Assembly: GCF_002954405.1 (NCBI RefSeq)
Contig: NZ_MQWC01000004.1
Location: 2,854,668-2,918,667, forward strand
Reading direction: 5' to 3'
DNA length: 64,000 nucleotides
From: Salinibacter sp. 10B
GTDB lineage: Bacteria > Bacteroidota > Rhodothermia > Rhodothermales > Salinibacteraceae
In this document: piece by piece, positions 45,112 to 55,014 of the stretch
How positions within the stretch are numbered: position 1 is the first letter of the stretch
Layout of the letters: each line of letters begins with the position of its first letter
The notes under the pieces: generated by a model
Told to the model about the DNA's origin: nothing
What the model saw: only the letters and a program-made list of their open reading frames with translations
The model's database searches: none
Program-made: the position numbers and the translations under genes

Positions 45112-45879
45112 ATGGGACGCGTTCAAGGCCGAGTTGCAATCGTGACTGGGGCCGCAAAAGGCATTGGAAAAGCCGCCGCTCTTCTCCTCGGCCATGAAGG
45201 CGCTATGGTCGCGGTCACCGACGTGGACGAAAAGGCCGGCCGTGCCGTCGCCAAGGCCATTCGAGAGGACGGCGGGCAGGCGCAATTCTGGCCGCTCGAC
45301 GTGGGGAACGAAGAGGCCGTGCGCACCACCGTCGCCGAAATCCACGACCACTACGAGCGGCTCCACATTCTGGTGAACAACGCCGGCATCTCCGGCGCCA
45401 ACAAGCCCACCCACGAGGTGACGGACGAGGAGTGGGACCGCGTGATGCAGATCAACGTCAAAGGGGTCTTCTACTGCACGAAGTACGCTGTGCCGTTTCT
45501 GCAGGAAGCCGGTGGGGGCAGCATCATCAATCTATCGTCGGTCTACGGCCTGGTGAGTGCTCCAGACGTACCGCCCTACCACGCCTCGAAGGGGGCCGTG
45601 CGGCTCATGACCAAAACGGATGCGTTGCTCTACGCCAACGACAAGATCCGCGTCAATTCCATCCACCCCGGCTTTATCTGGACGCCGATGGTCGAGAATC
45701 ATCTGAAAAGCAGCGGGGACGTGGAGGCAGGGCGAGAAGAGGTAGCCAAACTCCATCCCCTCGGTCACTTGGGCGAGCCCGACGACATTGCCTACGGCAT
45801 CCTGTACCTGGCCTCCGATGAGTCGAAGTTCGTGACGGGCGCGGAGTTGGTCATTGACGGGGGGTACACGGCTCGGTAG
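45112..45879 (+). CDS. Classical SDR oxidoreductase
   Basis: A 255-residue enzyme with all SDR landmarks: GAAKGIG cofactor loop (residues 13-19), DVDE after beta-2, NNAGISG, catalytic Ser in INLSSVYG, and Tyr-Lys in YHASKGAV. It ends with the motif FVTGAELVIDGGYTA. It resembles glucose 1-dehydrogenase or cyclopentanol dehydrogenase; the substrate is undetermined. It starts at ATG 45112. Compare the SDR at 27730, which lacks the Tyr/Lys pair. Confidence 0.93.
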   Translation: MGRVQGRVAIVTGAAKGIGKAAALLLGHEGAMVAVTDVDEKAGRAVAKAIREDGGQAQFWPLDVGNEEAVRTTVAEIHDHYERLHILVNNAGISGANKPTHEVTDEEWDRVMQINVKGVFYCTKYAVPFLQEAGGGSIINLSSVYGLVSAPDVPPYHASKGAVRLMTKTDALLYANDKIRVNSIHPGFIWTPMVENHLKSSGDVEAGREEVAKLHPLGHLGEPDDIAYGILYLASDESKFVTGAELVIDGGYTAR

Positions 45880-46194
45880 CCTCGCGAGGCATGCAGCCGG
45901 TGCCTGGTATACAAGATTCCCCCACATGCACTTGCGCGAATCCTACCATGCAGCACTGCGGCGTGTATTGCATCTTCTTAAATGTCATTTAGAGAAAATA
46001 TGTCCCCTGATTTTGTCTCCGCTCTGAGTGTTCGCTGATCGATCGCCGCTCATTCCGCTTGTTCCTGCCGGATTGCCCCCCGCATTCCTGTACGCCCCCT
46101 CCTCACACGTCCCCGGTCCGGTTCCCGTCCATTGTTCTTGCCGGCACCCTCGACATTCCCCTTCGTCCTCGAATCGAAAAAACCTCTTCTGCCC
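45880..46194. other. Intergenic region before the tandem-domain USP
   Basis: A 315-base spacer. A GC palindrome gcctcgcgaggc (45879-45890) abuts the SDR stop. An A/T-rich patch at about 45972-46006, holding the palindrome described next, looks like the promoter area of the USP gene. Confidence 0.5.
45979..45991. promoter_or_regulatory. Perfect 13-base palindrome taaatgtcattta
   Basis: taaatg-t-cattta is a perfect inverted repeat with a single central base, in the A/T-rich patch about 205 bases before the USP start. It is a possible operator; it does not match the FNR box (TTGATnnnnATCAA). Confidence 0.35.
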
Positions 46195-47109
46195 ATGTTA
46201 ACCATCCGCCGCATCCTATTTCCCACCGATTTTTCCGACGGCGCCGCCCGTGCCTTTCCGCAGGCTGCTCATCTTGCGGACTGGCATGATGCAGAACTGC
46301 ACATCGTGCACGTGGCCGGTCCTCAGGACGAGGCCGACACCGCCCTTCCGGTCTCCCAGGATACCCTCCAGGAGTGGCTCGGGCAGCCGTCGGGGTCGTT
46401 TTCCCTGGACACGCTTTCCATCGTGCAGCATCAGGTTGAGTCGGACGCGCCCCCGGAGCGCCTCGTTGCCTACACCGAAGATCAGGACATTGATCTCGTG
46501 GTGATGGGGACCCATGGGCGCCGGGGCATCCGCCGGATGATCCTGGGAAGTGTCACGGAGGAGGTGTTACGGAAGGCCTCGTGCCCCGTCCTTACGGTTC
46601 GGTCCGACGCCGAAGAGACGCCCAAGCAGGCCATTCGTCGCATTCTCGTGCCGGTCGATTTCTCGGAGGCCTCGGAGATCGCGGTGCAGCACGCAAAAGA
46701 AATTGCGCAGACCTACGGTGCGGAGATTGATCTGCTGCACGTCGTGGAAGAGGTCGTCTACCCGTCGGCGTATGGGGTGGAGCCACCGTACGTGCCCTCA
46801 CAGGATATAGTGGCCCGGGTCGAGAAGGCCCTGGGCACCATGGCCCGAGAGGACATTGGGTACGAGCACGTGCAGGTGTCGGCCCGGATCGGGTACGCGC
46901 CCCTCACGATTCTCGACTATGTGGAAAGCAACGACATCGACCTGATCGTTCTGGCTACACACGGCCGCACCGGTCTCGACCGAATGCTACTGGGCAGCGT
47001 AGCCGAGCGTGTCATCCGTCGAGCACCCACACCTGTGTTTATCGTCAAGCCCGACCAGAAATCGCTCGTGCCGCCGGCTAAGGCCGAAGCCGCTGCGACC
47101 TCTGAGTAA
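46195..47109 (+). CDS. Universal stress protein, tandem domains, intact ATP sites
   Basis: A 304-residue protein of two Usp domains (about 1-140 and 150-290). Both keep the nucleotide loop G-x2-G-x9-GS: MGTHGRRGIRRMILGS and LATHGRTGLDRMLLGS. Domain starts are MLTIRRILFPTDFSDGA and IRRILVPVDFSEASE. It probably binds ATP or AMP. The start is ATG 46195. It lies 58 bases upstream of the flavoprotein gene on the same strand, so the two may be co-transcribed. Confidence 0.94.
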   Translation: MLTIRRILFPTDFSDGAARAFPQAAHLADWHDAELHIVHVAGPQDEADTALPVSQDTLQEWLGQPSGSFSLDTLSIVQHQVESDAPPERLVAYTEDQDIDLVVMGTHGRRGIRRMILGSVTEEVLRKASCPVLTVRSDAEETPKQAIRRILVPVDFSEASEIAVQHAKEIAQTYGAEIDLLHVVEEVVYPSAYGVEPPYVPSQDIVARVEKALGTMAREDIGYEHVQVSARIGYAPLTILDYVESNDIDLIVLATHGRTGLDRMLLGSVAERVIRRAPTPVFIVKPDQKSLVPPAKAEAAATSE

Positions 47110-47167
47110 TGCCCACGGGCCGTCGGTGCTGCGTCCGTTCCTTTTGCTCTAAAGTCCTCACGTTGCC

Positions 47168-48442
47168 ATGAGCGCCTCTCCCCAGATCCTTGTTCTCGGC
47201 TGCAACTTTGCCGGCCTCACCACGGCACGATACATTCGGGAGTACGCGGGCGAGGAGGTCGACATTACCTGCATCGACCGGAAGCCGTACCTCACGTTCA
47301 TCCCCAACATTCCGCTGGAGGTGTGGCACAACAACAATCCGGCCGAGGAGCTGCACCTGCCGTTCGTCAAGTTTCTCGATCGGGATGATATCCGGTTCCT
47401 TCAAGGCGAGGTGCAGACCATTGACGTTGAGGCCGAGTCCGTCGAATTTACCCCGGCGGAGCGGTCCGGATCGGCCGCCGAGACGATCGATTACGACTAC
47501 CTCGTCGTGGCGCTCGGCAACAACCTGGCCTTCGACGATATCGAGGGCTTCGCTGAGCACGGGCACACCTTTACCGACACGTACTACGGCGAAAAAGTCC
47601 GCCGCTACCTCTTTGACGGCGGCTACAAAGGCGGACCGATTGTCATCGGATCCGACCGTTTCCTCCAGGGACACCATCCCAAGCTGCCCGATCTTCCCGA
47701 AGCCGAAGCAGCCTGCGAGGGCCCGCCCGTCGAGATTGCCTTTTCGATGGCGCACTGGCTCGACGAGCAGGGCAAGGGCGATGCGAGCTCCATCACCCTC
47801 ACCACGCCGGCCGAGGTCATTGCCGAGGACGCGGGCAAAAAGATCCTTGATGAGCTGCTCCCGATGGTCCAGAACATGGGCTTCGGCTACCGGGCCGACA
47901 CGAAGGGCATTAAGCGCCTCTACGCAGACGGCATCGAGTTCGACGACGGCTCCAGCCTGGAGGCGGAGATGAAGATTATTTTCCCGAACTGGACGGCCCA
48001 CGACGTGCTGAAGGGGCTGCCCATCACCGACGATCAGGGCTTCGTCGTCACGGACCTGCACATGCGCAATCCGGACTACCCGAACGTCTTCGCCGTGGGC
48101 GACGCGGCCTCCGTCACCGTGCCCAAACTCGGATCGCTGGGGCACAAGGAGGCCGAAATCTGCGCGAAGGTGCTGGGGGATGAGACAGGCGTCTACATTC
48201 CCGACGAGCCCATCTCGCCGCTGGAATTCGAGGTCATCTGCATGGGCGACATGGGCGGGCGCCGCGGCTTCTACATGCACACGAACGAGTGGTGGGGCGG
48301 CGACACGAGCATCCTGAAGATGGGCTACACCCCTCATGCCCTGAAGATGGGCTTCAAGACGATCTACTACACCACCGGCGGCAAGGTGCCCACGTGGGGG
48401 CTCCCCCTCTCGGAGTTCGTCGCCGACCATACCGTGATTTAA
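47168..48442 (+). CDS. Sulfide:quinone oxidoreductase-like flavoprotein
   Basis: A 424-residue FAD enzyme. The FAD site is ILVLGCNFAGLTTA at the N-terminus, with a second dinucleotide-type segment and NVFAVGDAASV (303-317). Cys183 in AACEGPPVEIAF and Cys358 in EVICMGDMGG align with redox Cys160 and Cys356 of SQR, but the third cysteine (Cys128 type) is missing. The C-terminus is amphipathic, fit for membrane docking. It could oxidise sulfide or polysulfide with quinone, or act as a type II NADH dehydrogenase; the Cys pair favours SQR-type chemistry. Confidence 0.8.
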   Translation: MSASPQILVLGCNFAGLTTARYIREYAGEEVDITCIDRKPYLTFIPNIPLEVWHNNNPAEELHLPFVKFLDRDDIRFLQGEVQTIDVEAESVEFTPAERSGSAAETIDYDYLVVALGNNLAFDDIEGFAEHGHTFTDTYYGEKVRRYLFDGGYKGGPIVIGSDRFLQGHHPKLPDLPEAEAACEGPPVEIAFSMAHWLDEQGKGDASSITLTTPAEVIAEDAGKKILDELLPMVQNMGFGYRADTKGIKRLYADGIEFDDGSSLEAEMKIIFPNWTAHDVLKGLPITDDQGFVVTDLHMRNPDYPNVFAVGDAASVTVPKLGSLGHKEAEICAKVLGDETGVYIPDEPISPLEFEVICMGDMGGRRGFYMHTNEWWGGDTSILKMGYTPHALKMGFKTIYYTTGGKVPTWGLPLSEFVADHTVI

Positions 48443-48500
48443 CCTCCCTCAGTACCGGCATCCTGCACCGCGCCCTCCCGGGGACCTCTCTCCTCATAAA

Positions 48501-48568
48501 GTAAAGGCGTCTCGTACCACAGGCCTCCCCCGTCTACTCTAACGTAAAGGCGTCCCGCCGGGACGCCT
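48501..48568. promoter_or_regulatory. Direct repeat and perfect hairpin upstream of PEP synthase
   Basis: The sequence gtaaaggcgt occurs at 48501 and again at 48544. The second copy opens a perfect 9-bp hairpin (aggcgtccc-gcc-gggacgcct, 48548-48568) ending 21 bases before the ppsA start. There is no U-run after it, so it may be a leader element of ppsA rather than a terminator of the flavoprotein gene. Confidence 0.45.
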
Positions 48569-48589
48569 CGACATCAAAAAATAAAACGT

Positions 48590-51004
48590 ATGCCCTCCGT
48601 CAAAGAAGCTCCTCAGACAGAAACCCTCGTCCGCCGCTTCGACACCCTGACCAACGACGACGTAGCGATCGTCGGCGGCAAAAATGCCTCGCTCGGGGAG
48701 ATGATCGGGGCACTCAAGGAGGAAGGCATCCGCGTGCCCGACGGCTTCGCCACCACGGCCGAGGCGTACTGGCGCTATCTGGACGCCAACGACCTCCGCG
48801 ACCAGATTCAGGCAGAGCTGGACGCGATGGAGGCCGGAGAGCAGTCGCTCGATGCCACCGGCACCGCCATTCGGGACCTGATTCGCGGGGGGACGTTCCC
48901 GTCCGAGATTGCCGACGCGATCCGGTCGGCCTACCGCACCCTGAGCGAGAACTACGACGCGGAGGCCATCGATATTGCGGCGCGCAGCAGCGGTACGGCC
49001 GAGGATCTGCCCGAGGCCAGCTTTGCCGGGCAACAGGAAACCTATCTGAACGTGCGGGGCGAAGACGCGGTGCTGGACGCCTGCAAGAACTGCTTTGCCT
49101 CCCTCTTCACCGACCGCGCCATCAGCTACCGGGAGGAACAGGGATTCGACCACATGCAGGTCGCCTTGTCGGTGGGCGTTCAGAAGATGGTCCGTTCCGA
49201 CAAAGCGGGCGTGATGTTCACCATCGACACCGAGAGCGGCTTTTCCGACGCCATCATCATCAATGCTGCCTGGGGGCTGGGCGAGACCGTCGTGAAGGGC
49301 ACCGTGAACCCGGACCAGTACACCGTTTACGAGCCCTTTTTGGAGGACGAGACGCTGACGCCCATCATCGGAAAGCAGCGCGGCGACAAGGCGACGAAAA
49401 TGATCTATGCGGAGGACGGGGACGCAACCACCGAGACGGTGGAGACGACGGACGACGAGCGCGCCGCCTACGTGCTGTCGGACGACGAAATTCTGACGCT
49501 GGCCCGGTGGGGGCACGTCATTGAAACGCACTACGACCGCCCGATGGACATCGAGTGGGCGCGCGACGGAGAGACCGAGGAGCTCTTCATCGTCCAGGCC
49601 CGTCCCGAGACGGTGCAGTCGCGGCAGGCCTCAGGCATCCTCCGCACGTATCGCCTCACCGATACGAGCGAGCGACTGGTGCAAGGGCTCAGCATCGGCC
49701 AGTCGATCGCCGCAGGAACGGTCTGCCTCATCCACAGTGCCGACGAAATCGACCAGTTTGAGGAGGGATCGATCCTCGTGACGGACATGACGGATCCGGA
49801 CTGGGGTCCGATTCTGAAGAAGGCGGCCGGCATCATTACGGACCGCGGCGGTCGCACTTCGCACGCCGCCATCGTGAGCCGCGAGCTCGGCATTCCCGCC
49901 GTCATTGGCACCGGAAATGCAACTGAGATCCTGCAGGACGGACAGGAGGTCACGCTTTCCTGCGTGGAGGGGACCGAGGGGTACGTCTACGAGGGCCTTC
50001 TGGAGTACGAGGCCGACGAACTGGACCTCACGGCCCTGCCGGACACCGATACGAAGATCATGCTCAACGTGGCGAGCCCCGCTGCGGCCCTCAACTGGTG
50101 GAAACTGCCGGTGGAGGGCATCGGCCTCGCCCGCATGGAGTACATCGTCAACAACGTGATCAAGGTGCACCCGATGGCGCTGGTCGCCTTCGATCGGGTG
50201 GAAGACGAAACTGCTCGTTCGACCATCGACGAACTTACCCGGGGCTACGACGACAAGGCCGAGTACTTCGTCGATCACCTCTCACGCGGCATCGCTACCA
50301 TCGCGGCGTCGCAGTACCCGCACCCGGTCATCGTGCGCCTCAGCGATTTCAAGACGAACGAGTACGCCGACCTGGTGGGCGGGCAGGCCTTTGAGCCGCA
50401 CGAGGAAAATCCGATGCTGGGCTGGCGGGGCGCGTCCCGATACTACAGCGACGACTATCGCGACGGCTTTGCGCTAGAGTGCGCCGCCCTGAAACGGGTG
50501 CGCGAGACGATGGGCTTTACGAACGTAGTCGTAATGGTGCCCTTCTGCCGGACGCCGGAGGAGGCGGACCGCGTGATCGACGTGATGGCCGAAAACGGAC
50601 TCAAACGCGGCGAGAACGGGCTGGAGGTCTACGTGATGGCCGAGATTCCCTCGAACATCCTTCAGGCCGACGACTTTGCCGAGCGGTTTGACGGCTTCTC
50701 GATCGGCTCCAACGACCTCACGCAACTCGTGCTGGGCGTAGGGCGCGACGCGGAGCGGCTGGCCGACCTCTTCGATGAGCGCAACCCGTCGGTGAAGCGC
50801 TTGATCACCGAGCTGATCGAACGAGCGCACGCAGCGGACCGTCCGGTGGGCATCTGCGGGCAGGCGCCGAGCGACCACCCCGACTTTGCCGAATTCCTGG
50901 TCGAGGCCGGCATCGACTCGATCTCCGTCATCCCCGACAGCGTGGCAGATGTCATTCAGCACGTGGCCTCGGCTGAGAAGGAGAGACAAAAAGAAATCAA
51001 TTAA
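48590..51004 (+). CDS. ppsA: Phosphoenolpyruvate synthase
   Basis: An 804-residue enzyme converting pyruvate and ATP to PEP, AMP and phosphate for gluconeogenesis. The N-terminal ATP-grasp domain has VGGKNASLGEMIGAL and ARSSGTAEDLPEASFAGQQE. The central phosphohistidine domain has His425 in GGRTSHAAIVSRELGIPAV. The C-terminal barrel has GIGLARMEYIVNNVIKVHP, and GSNDLTQLVLGVGRDAE near the end. The length matches E. coli PpsA. With PEP carboxylase in the window, the PEP node is well represented. Confidence 0.97.
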   Translation: MPSVKEAPQTETLVRRFDTLTNDDVAIVGGKNASLGEMIGALKEEGIRVPDGFATTAEAYWRYLDANDLRDQIQAELDAMEAGEQSLDATGTAIRDLIRGGTFPSEIADAIRSAYRTLSENYDAEAIDIAARSSGTAEDLPEASFAGQQETYLNVRGEDAVLDACKNCFASLFTDRAISYREEQGFDHMQVALSVGVQKMVRSDKAGVMFTIDTESGFSDAIIINAAWGLGETVVKGTVNPDQYTVYEPFLEDETLTPIIGKQRGDKATKMIYAEDGDATTETVETTDDERAAYVLSDDEILTLARWGHVIETHYDRPMDIEWARDGETEELFIVQARPETVQSRQASGILRTYRLTDTSERLVQGLSIGQSIAAGTVCLIHSADEIDQFEEGSILVTDMTDPDWGPILKKAAGIITDRGGRTSHAAIVSRELGIPAVIGTGNATEILQDGQEVTLSCVEGTEGYVYEGLLEYEADELDLTALPDTDTKIMLNVASPAAALNWWKLPVEGIGLARMEYIVNNVIKVHPMALVAFDRVEDETARSTIDELTRGYDDKAEYFVDHLSRGIATIAASQYPHPVIVRLSDFKTNEYADLVGGQAFEPHEENPMLGWRGASRYYSDDYRDGFALECAALKRVRETMGFTNVVVMVPFCRTPEEADRVIDVMAENGLKRGENGLEVYVMAEIPSNILQADDFAERFDGFSIGSNDLTQLVLGVGRDAERLADLFDERNPSVKRLITELIERAHAADRPVGICGQAPSDHPDFAEFLVEAGIDSISVIPDSVADVIQHVASAEKERQKEIN

Positions 51005-51020
51005 GCTTTCTGTTACGGAG

Positions 51021-52516
<1,496 letters not shown>

Positions 52517-52567
52517 GGGCGACTGGCCCGGTCGACCTACGACTCGAATTGTATTTCGGGATTCCCA

Positions 52568-52945
52568 ATGACGCTGAAAATTCTCCTTCCAGAACGGGTG
52601 GTGCTCCACGAGACGGTCGACAAGGTTGTGGCGGAGGGGGGCAACGGCTCTTTTGGCCTGTTGCCGCGCCACATCGACTTCGTGGCGCCGCTCGTGCCCG
52701 GCATTTTGTCGTACACCCAGGACGGGGAGGAGGCGTTCGTCGCGGTGGACGAAGGGGTGCTGGTGAAGTGCGGGGGCGAGGTGCTGGTTTCGGTGCGCGA
52801 CGCGGTACTTGGGCCGTCCCTCGAATCGCTGGAGGAGACGGTGCGCACGCGGTTCGACGAGCGGCGAGATCAGGAACGCGTCATGCACTCGGCCCTGGCC
52901 AAGCTGGAAGCGGAAGTGGTTCGCCGGTTTATGGAGCTGCGATGA
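52568..52945 (+). CDS. atpC: N-type ATPase epsilon subunit
   Basis: A 125-residue subunit. It has the epsilon beta-sandwich (LKILLPERVVLHETVDKVVA, GSFGLLPRHIDFVAPLVPG, FVAVDEGVLVKCGGEVLVSV) and a charged C-terminal helix (EETVRTRFDERRDQERVMHS). It connects gamma to the catalytic head and may restrain ATP hydrolysis. The next gene begins 6 bases after its stop. Confidence 0.92.
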   Translation: MTLKILLPERVVLHETVDKVVAEGGNGSFGLLPRHIDFVAPLVPGILSYTQDGEEAFVAVDEGVLVKCGGEVLVSVRDAVLGPSLESLEETVRTRFDERRDQERVMHSALAKLEAEVVRRFMELR

Positions 52946-52951
52946 CACACT

Positions 52952-53257
52952 ATGAGTGACTCTCCCTCCAATCCTCGGGACGAGTTCATGGACCGGGTCT
53001 CGGAAAAACAAAAGCGAAAGGAGCAGGCGCGTCGAGAGAAGCACCGGGCGATCTGGTTCGGGATGGGCATGTTCGGGCTCGTGGGGTGGTCGGTGGCCAT
53101 TCCGACGGTGCTCTTGCTTGCACTGGGCATATGGATCGACGGGCGAACCGACTCGCCCTACTCCTGGACGCTCATGCTGCTGGTGGTGGGCATTGCGGTG
53201 GGGTGCCTGAACGCGTGGTACTGGGTGAAGCGAGAGAGTGGAAGGGGAGAAGGGTGA
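52952..53257 (+). CDS. atpQ: N-ATPase membrane accessory protein AtpQ (AtpI-like)
   Basis: A 101-residue protein. A charged N-terminal region (DEFMDRVSEKQKRKEQARRE) precedes two helices (AIWFGMGMFGLVGWSVAIPT through LLLALGIWIDGRT, and YSWTLMLLVVGIAVGCLNAW). GIWIDGRTDSPYSWT is characteristic of AtpI/AtpQ. The position directly after atpC is diagnostic. In related ATPases AtpI helps assemble the c-ring; that is the likely role. Confidence 0.9.
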   Translation: MSDSPSNPRDEFMDRVSEKQKRKEQARREKHRAIWFGMGMFGLVGWSVAIPTVLLLALGIWIDGRTDSPYSWTLMLLVVGIAVGCLNAWYWVKRESGRGEG

Positions 53258-53297
53258 AGGTTGGAAAATTGGACTTTGAAACGATGGAGGAACCAAT

Positions 53298-53591
53298 ATG
53301 ACGATTCTTATCGGGGTACTTTTGGCGCTTGGGGTGGGCGGCGGGCTCAGTGTGCTCTTCTTTGGGGGATTGTGGTGGACCGTTCAGGAGGTGGTCGAAC
53401 ATGGGCGCCCCCAACTGCTCTTGCTCGGCAGCTTCGTGCTCCGCTCCGCCCTTGTCCTGCTCGGCTTTTCCTTCGTGCTTCTGCTAATGGGCACTCACTG
53501 GGAACTGCTGGCCGCCACTCTGCTGGGGTTCATTGGAGGACGAACGGTGCTAGTTCGCCGCTGGCGTCCGCGTACAACGTCTATACACTAA
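53298..53591 (+). CDS. atpR: N-ATPase membrane accessory protein AtpR
   Basis: A 97-residue protein with three predicted helices: ILIGVLLALGVGGGLSVLFF, LLLLGSFVLRSALVLLGFSF and LLAATLLGFIGGRTVL. The short motif FVLRSALVL in the second helix places an Arg in the membrane, typical of AtpR and proposed to contact the c-ring ion site. The C-terminus is basic. It lies between atpQ and atpB as in other N-ATPase operons. Confidence 0.92.
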   Translation: MTILIGVLLALGVGGGLSVLFFGGLWWTVQEVVEHGRPQLLLLGSFVLRSALVLLGFSFVLLLMGTHWELLAATLLGFIGGRTVLVRRWRPRTTSIH

Positions 53592-53702
53592 CGCTCGGTT
53601 ACATTTTTGAGAGGAGCCCCAGCGTGTGGACGCATCCCGCATTCGGTTTGCATGGGGGAGGGGATCGTCGTCCGCTGAAACTGGCAACACAAGAGAAGAA
53701 AG

Positions 53703-54404
53703 ATGGAGATCACACCGGACCAAATTATCTACTGGGAATGGGGGGGCGTCACCCTCAACGCCACCCTCGTGTTTTCGTGGGCCGTCCTGCTGTTTCTATC
53801 GATCGGATCGTGGCTCATCACTCGAAACCTGGAATCAGGACCGCAGATCCCGCGATGGCAGAACCTCCTCGAAATCATCGTAAGCCGCATTCGCTCTCAG
53901 ATCGCCGAGGCCAGCGGCGGAGACCCGGACCGGTACCTGCCGTTCGTTGGCACGCTGTTTCTGTTCATCGTGGTGTGCAACGTGCTGGACGCGGTGCCCG
54001 GCTTTAAGGCCCCCACGGCCTCCCTGACGACGACCGCCGCCCTCGCCACGTGCGTGTTCGTCGCCGTCCCGGTGTTCGGCATCGCAAGAAAGGGCATCGC
54101 GGAATATTTCCGGCAGTACGTGCGCCCGACGCCGCTGATGCTCCCCTTCCACATCATTGGCGAGCTCTCGCGCACACTGGCCCTGGCGGTCCGTCTCTTC
54201 GGCAACATCACGAGCGGCAGCCTCATCGTCGCCATCGTGCTGAGCATCGCGCCCCTGTTCTTCCCCGTCGTCATGCAGGCCCTCGGCCTCCTCATTGGCA
54301 TCATTCAGGCGTACGTCTTCGCGATCCTTGCGCTCGTGTACATTGCCTCTGCCGAACGCGCCCATCAGCAACAAAACAGCCCGCATGAAATGACTGCTCA
54401 ATGA
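53703..54404 (+). CDS. atpB: N-type ATPase subunit a
   Basis: The 233-residue stator a subunit. The key motif is ELSRTLALAVRLFGNITSG, with the essential Arg of the fourth helix (AVRLFGN). Other helices: TLVFSWAVLLFLSIGSWLIT, LFLFIVVCNVLDAVPGF and MQALGLLIGIIQAYVFAIL. It forms the ion half-channels next to the c-ring. Short compared with E. coli AtpB (271), as is typical of N-ATPases. The start is ATG 53703. Confidence 0.95.
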   Translation: MEITPDQIIYWEWGGVTLNATLVFSWAVLLFLSIGSWLITRNLESGPQIPRWQNLLEIIVSRIRSQIAEASGGDPDRYLPFVGTLFLFIVVCNVLDAVPGFKAPTASLTTTAALATCVFVAVPVFGIARKGIAEYFRQYVRPTPLMLPFHIIGELSRTLALAVRLFGNITSGSLIVAIVLSIAPLFFPVVMQALGLLIGIIQAYVFAILALVYIASAERAHQQQNSPHEMTAQ

Positions 54405-54436
54405 CAATCTCTTCTGCCCTCCTCGACTGGGAGAAA

Positions 54437-54496
54437 TATTGCGTATCTCGTATTGCGTCTCATCTTCGAGAGGGTCGAGATACGAAATACGCAATA
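54437..54496. repeat. CGTATTGCGT-type dyad before atpE
   Basis: tattgcgtatctcgtat (54437-54453) pairs with atacgaaatacgcaata (54480-54496) with one mismatch in 17, around a 26-base loop. It lies in the atpB-atpE spacer, about 80 bases before atpE. Confidence 0.85.
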
Positions 54497-54577
54497 CGGA
54501 ATACCTCCTTCTCGGAATTGAGCGAGTGCTTTGGAGATGCCTCTACACACAGAACGCTCACCTCAACCTCAAAACCA

Positions 54578-54847
54578 ATGGATACTACCGGCCTCGTCGC
54601 AATGGCATCAATCATCATTTCCGGGCTCACCATTGCCATCGGCTCCATCGGTCCGGCGCTCGGCGAAGGACGCGCCCTGGCTCAGGCCCTCAACGCCATG
54701 GCCCAGCAGCCCGACGAATCGAACACCATCACGCGCACCCTCTTCGTCGGCCTCGCCATGGTAGAATCGACCGCCATCTACTGCTTCGTGATTTCGCTCA
54801 TCCTCATCTTTGCCAATCCCTTCTGGAATTACGTGATCGGAGGATGA
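54578..54847 (+). CDS. atpE: N-type ATPase c-ring subunit
   Basis: An 89-residue hairpin of two helices. Helix 1 has SIGPALGEG with Glu30 at the position of Gln32 in the Ilyobacter Na+ c subunit. Helix 2 has MVESTAIYCFVI with Glu63, Ser64, Thr65 and Tyr68, matching the Na+ coordination set (ESTGIY). Two carboxylates per hairpin are therefore present. Ion choice cannot be settled from sequence: related N-ATPase rings were proposed as Na+ pumps but one was reported proton-specific. It starts at ATG 54578. Confidence 0.95.
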   Translation: MDTTGLVAMASIIISGLTIAIGSIGPALGEGRALAQALNAMAQQPDESNTITRTLFVGLAMVESTAIYCFVISLILIFANPFWNYVIGG

Positions 54848-54910
54848 ATACGAGTCGATCACTGAGGAAATGTTCAACCGGTGTGCTTCTCCACGCACGG
54901 TGACGTTTGG

Positions 54911-55005
54911 TTCGTATTGCGTGTTGCGTATTGCGTAACCAGCCGGGCTTGTTCAATGCTCCCTCTTCACCGAGACACTCCGAAATACGAGATACGCAAT
55001 ACGAA
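54911..55005. repeat. CGTATTGCGT-type dyad before atpF
   Basis: ttcgtattgcgtgttgcgt (54911-54929) pairs with acgagatacgcaatacgaa (54987-55005) with three mismatches in 19, around a 57-base loop. It ends ten bases before the atpF start, so it could affect atpF translation initiation. Confidence 0.82.
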
Positions 55006-55014
55006 ATACAAAAC

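Noticed and set aside
47078-48430. 450-residue minus-strand frame over the SQR-like gene
   Set aside because: Antisense shadow; the plus strand encodes a complete flavoprotein.
53261-54007. 248-residue plus-strand frame across atpR and the start of atpB
   Set aside because: It overlaps two real ATPase subunit genes in another frame and has no homology features.
54401-54577. N-terminal extension of atpE in the longer reading frame
   Set aside because: The extension would translate a dyad repeat. The c subunit begins naturally at ATG 54578 with the standard hairpin length.
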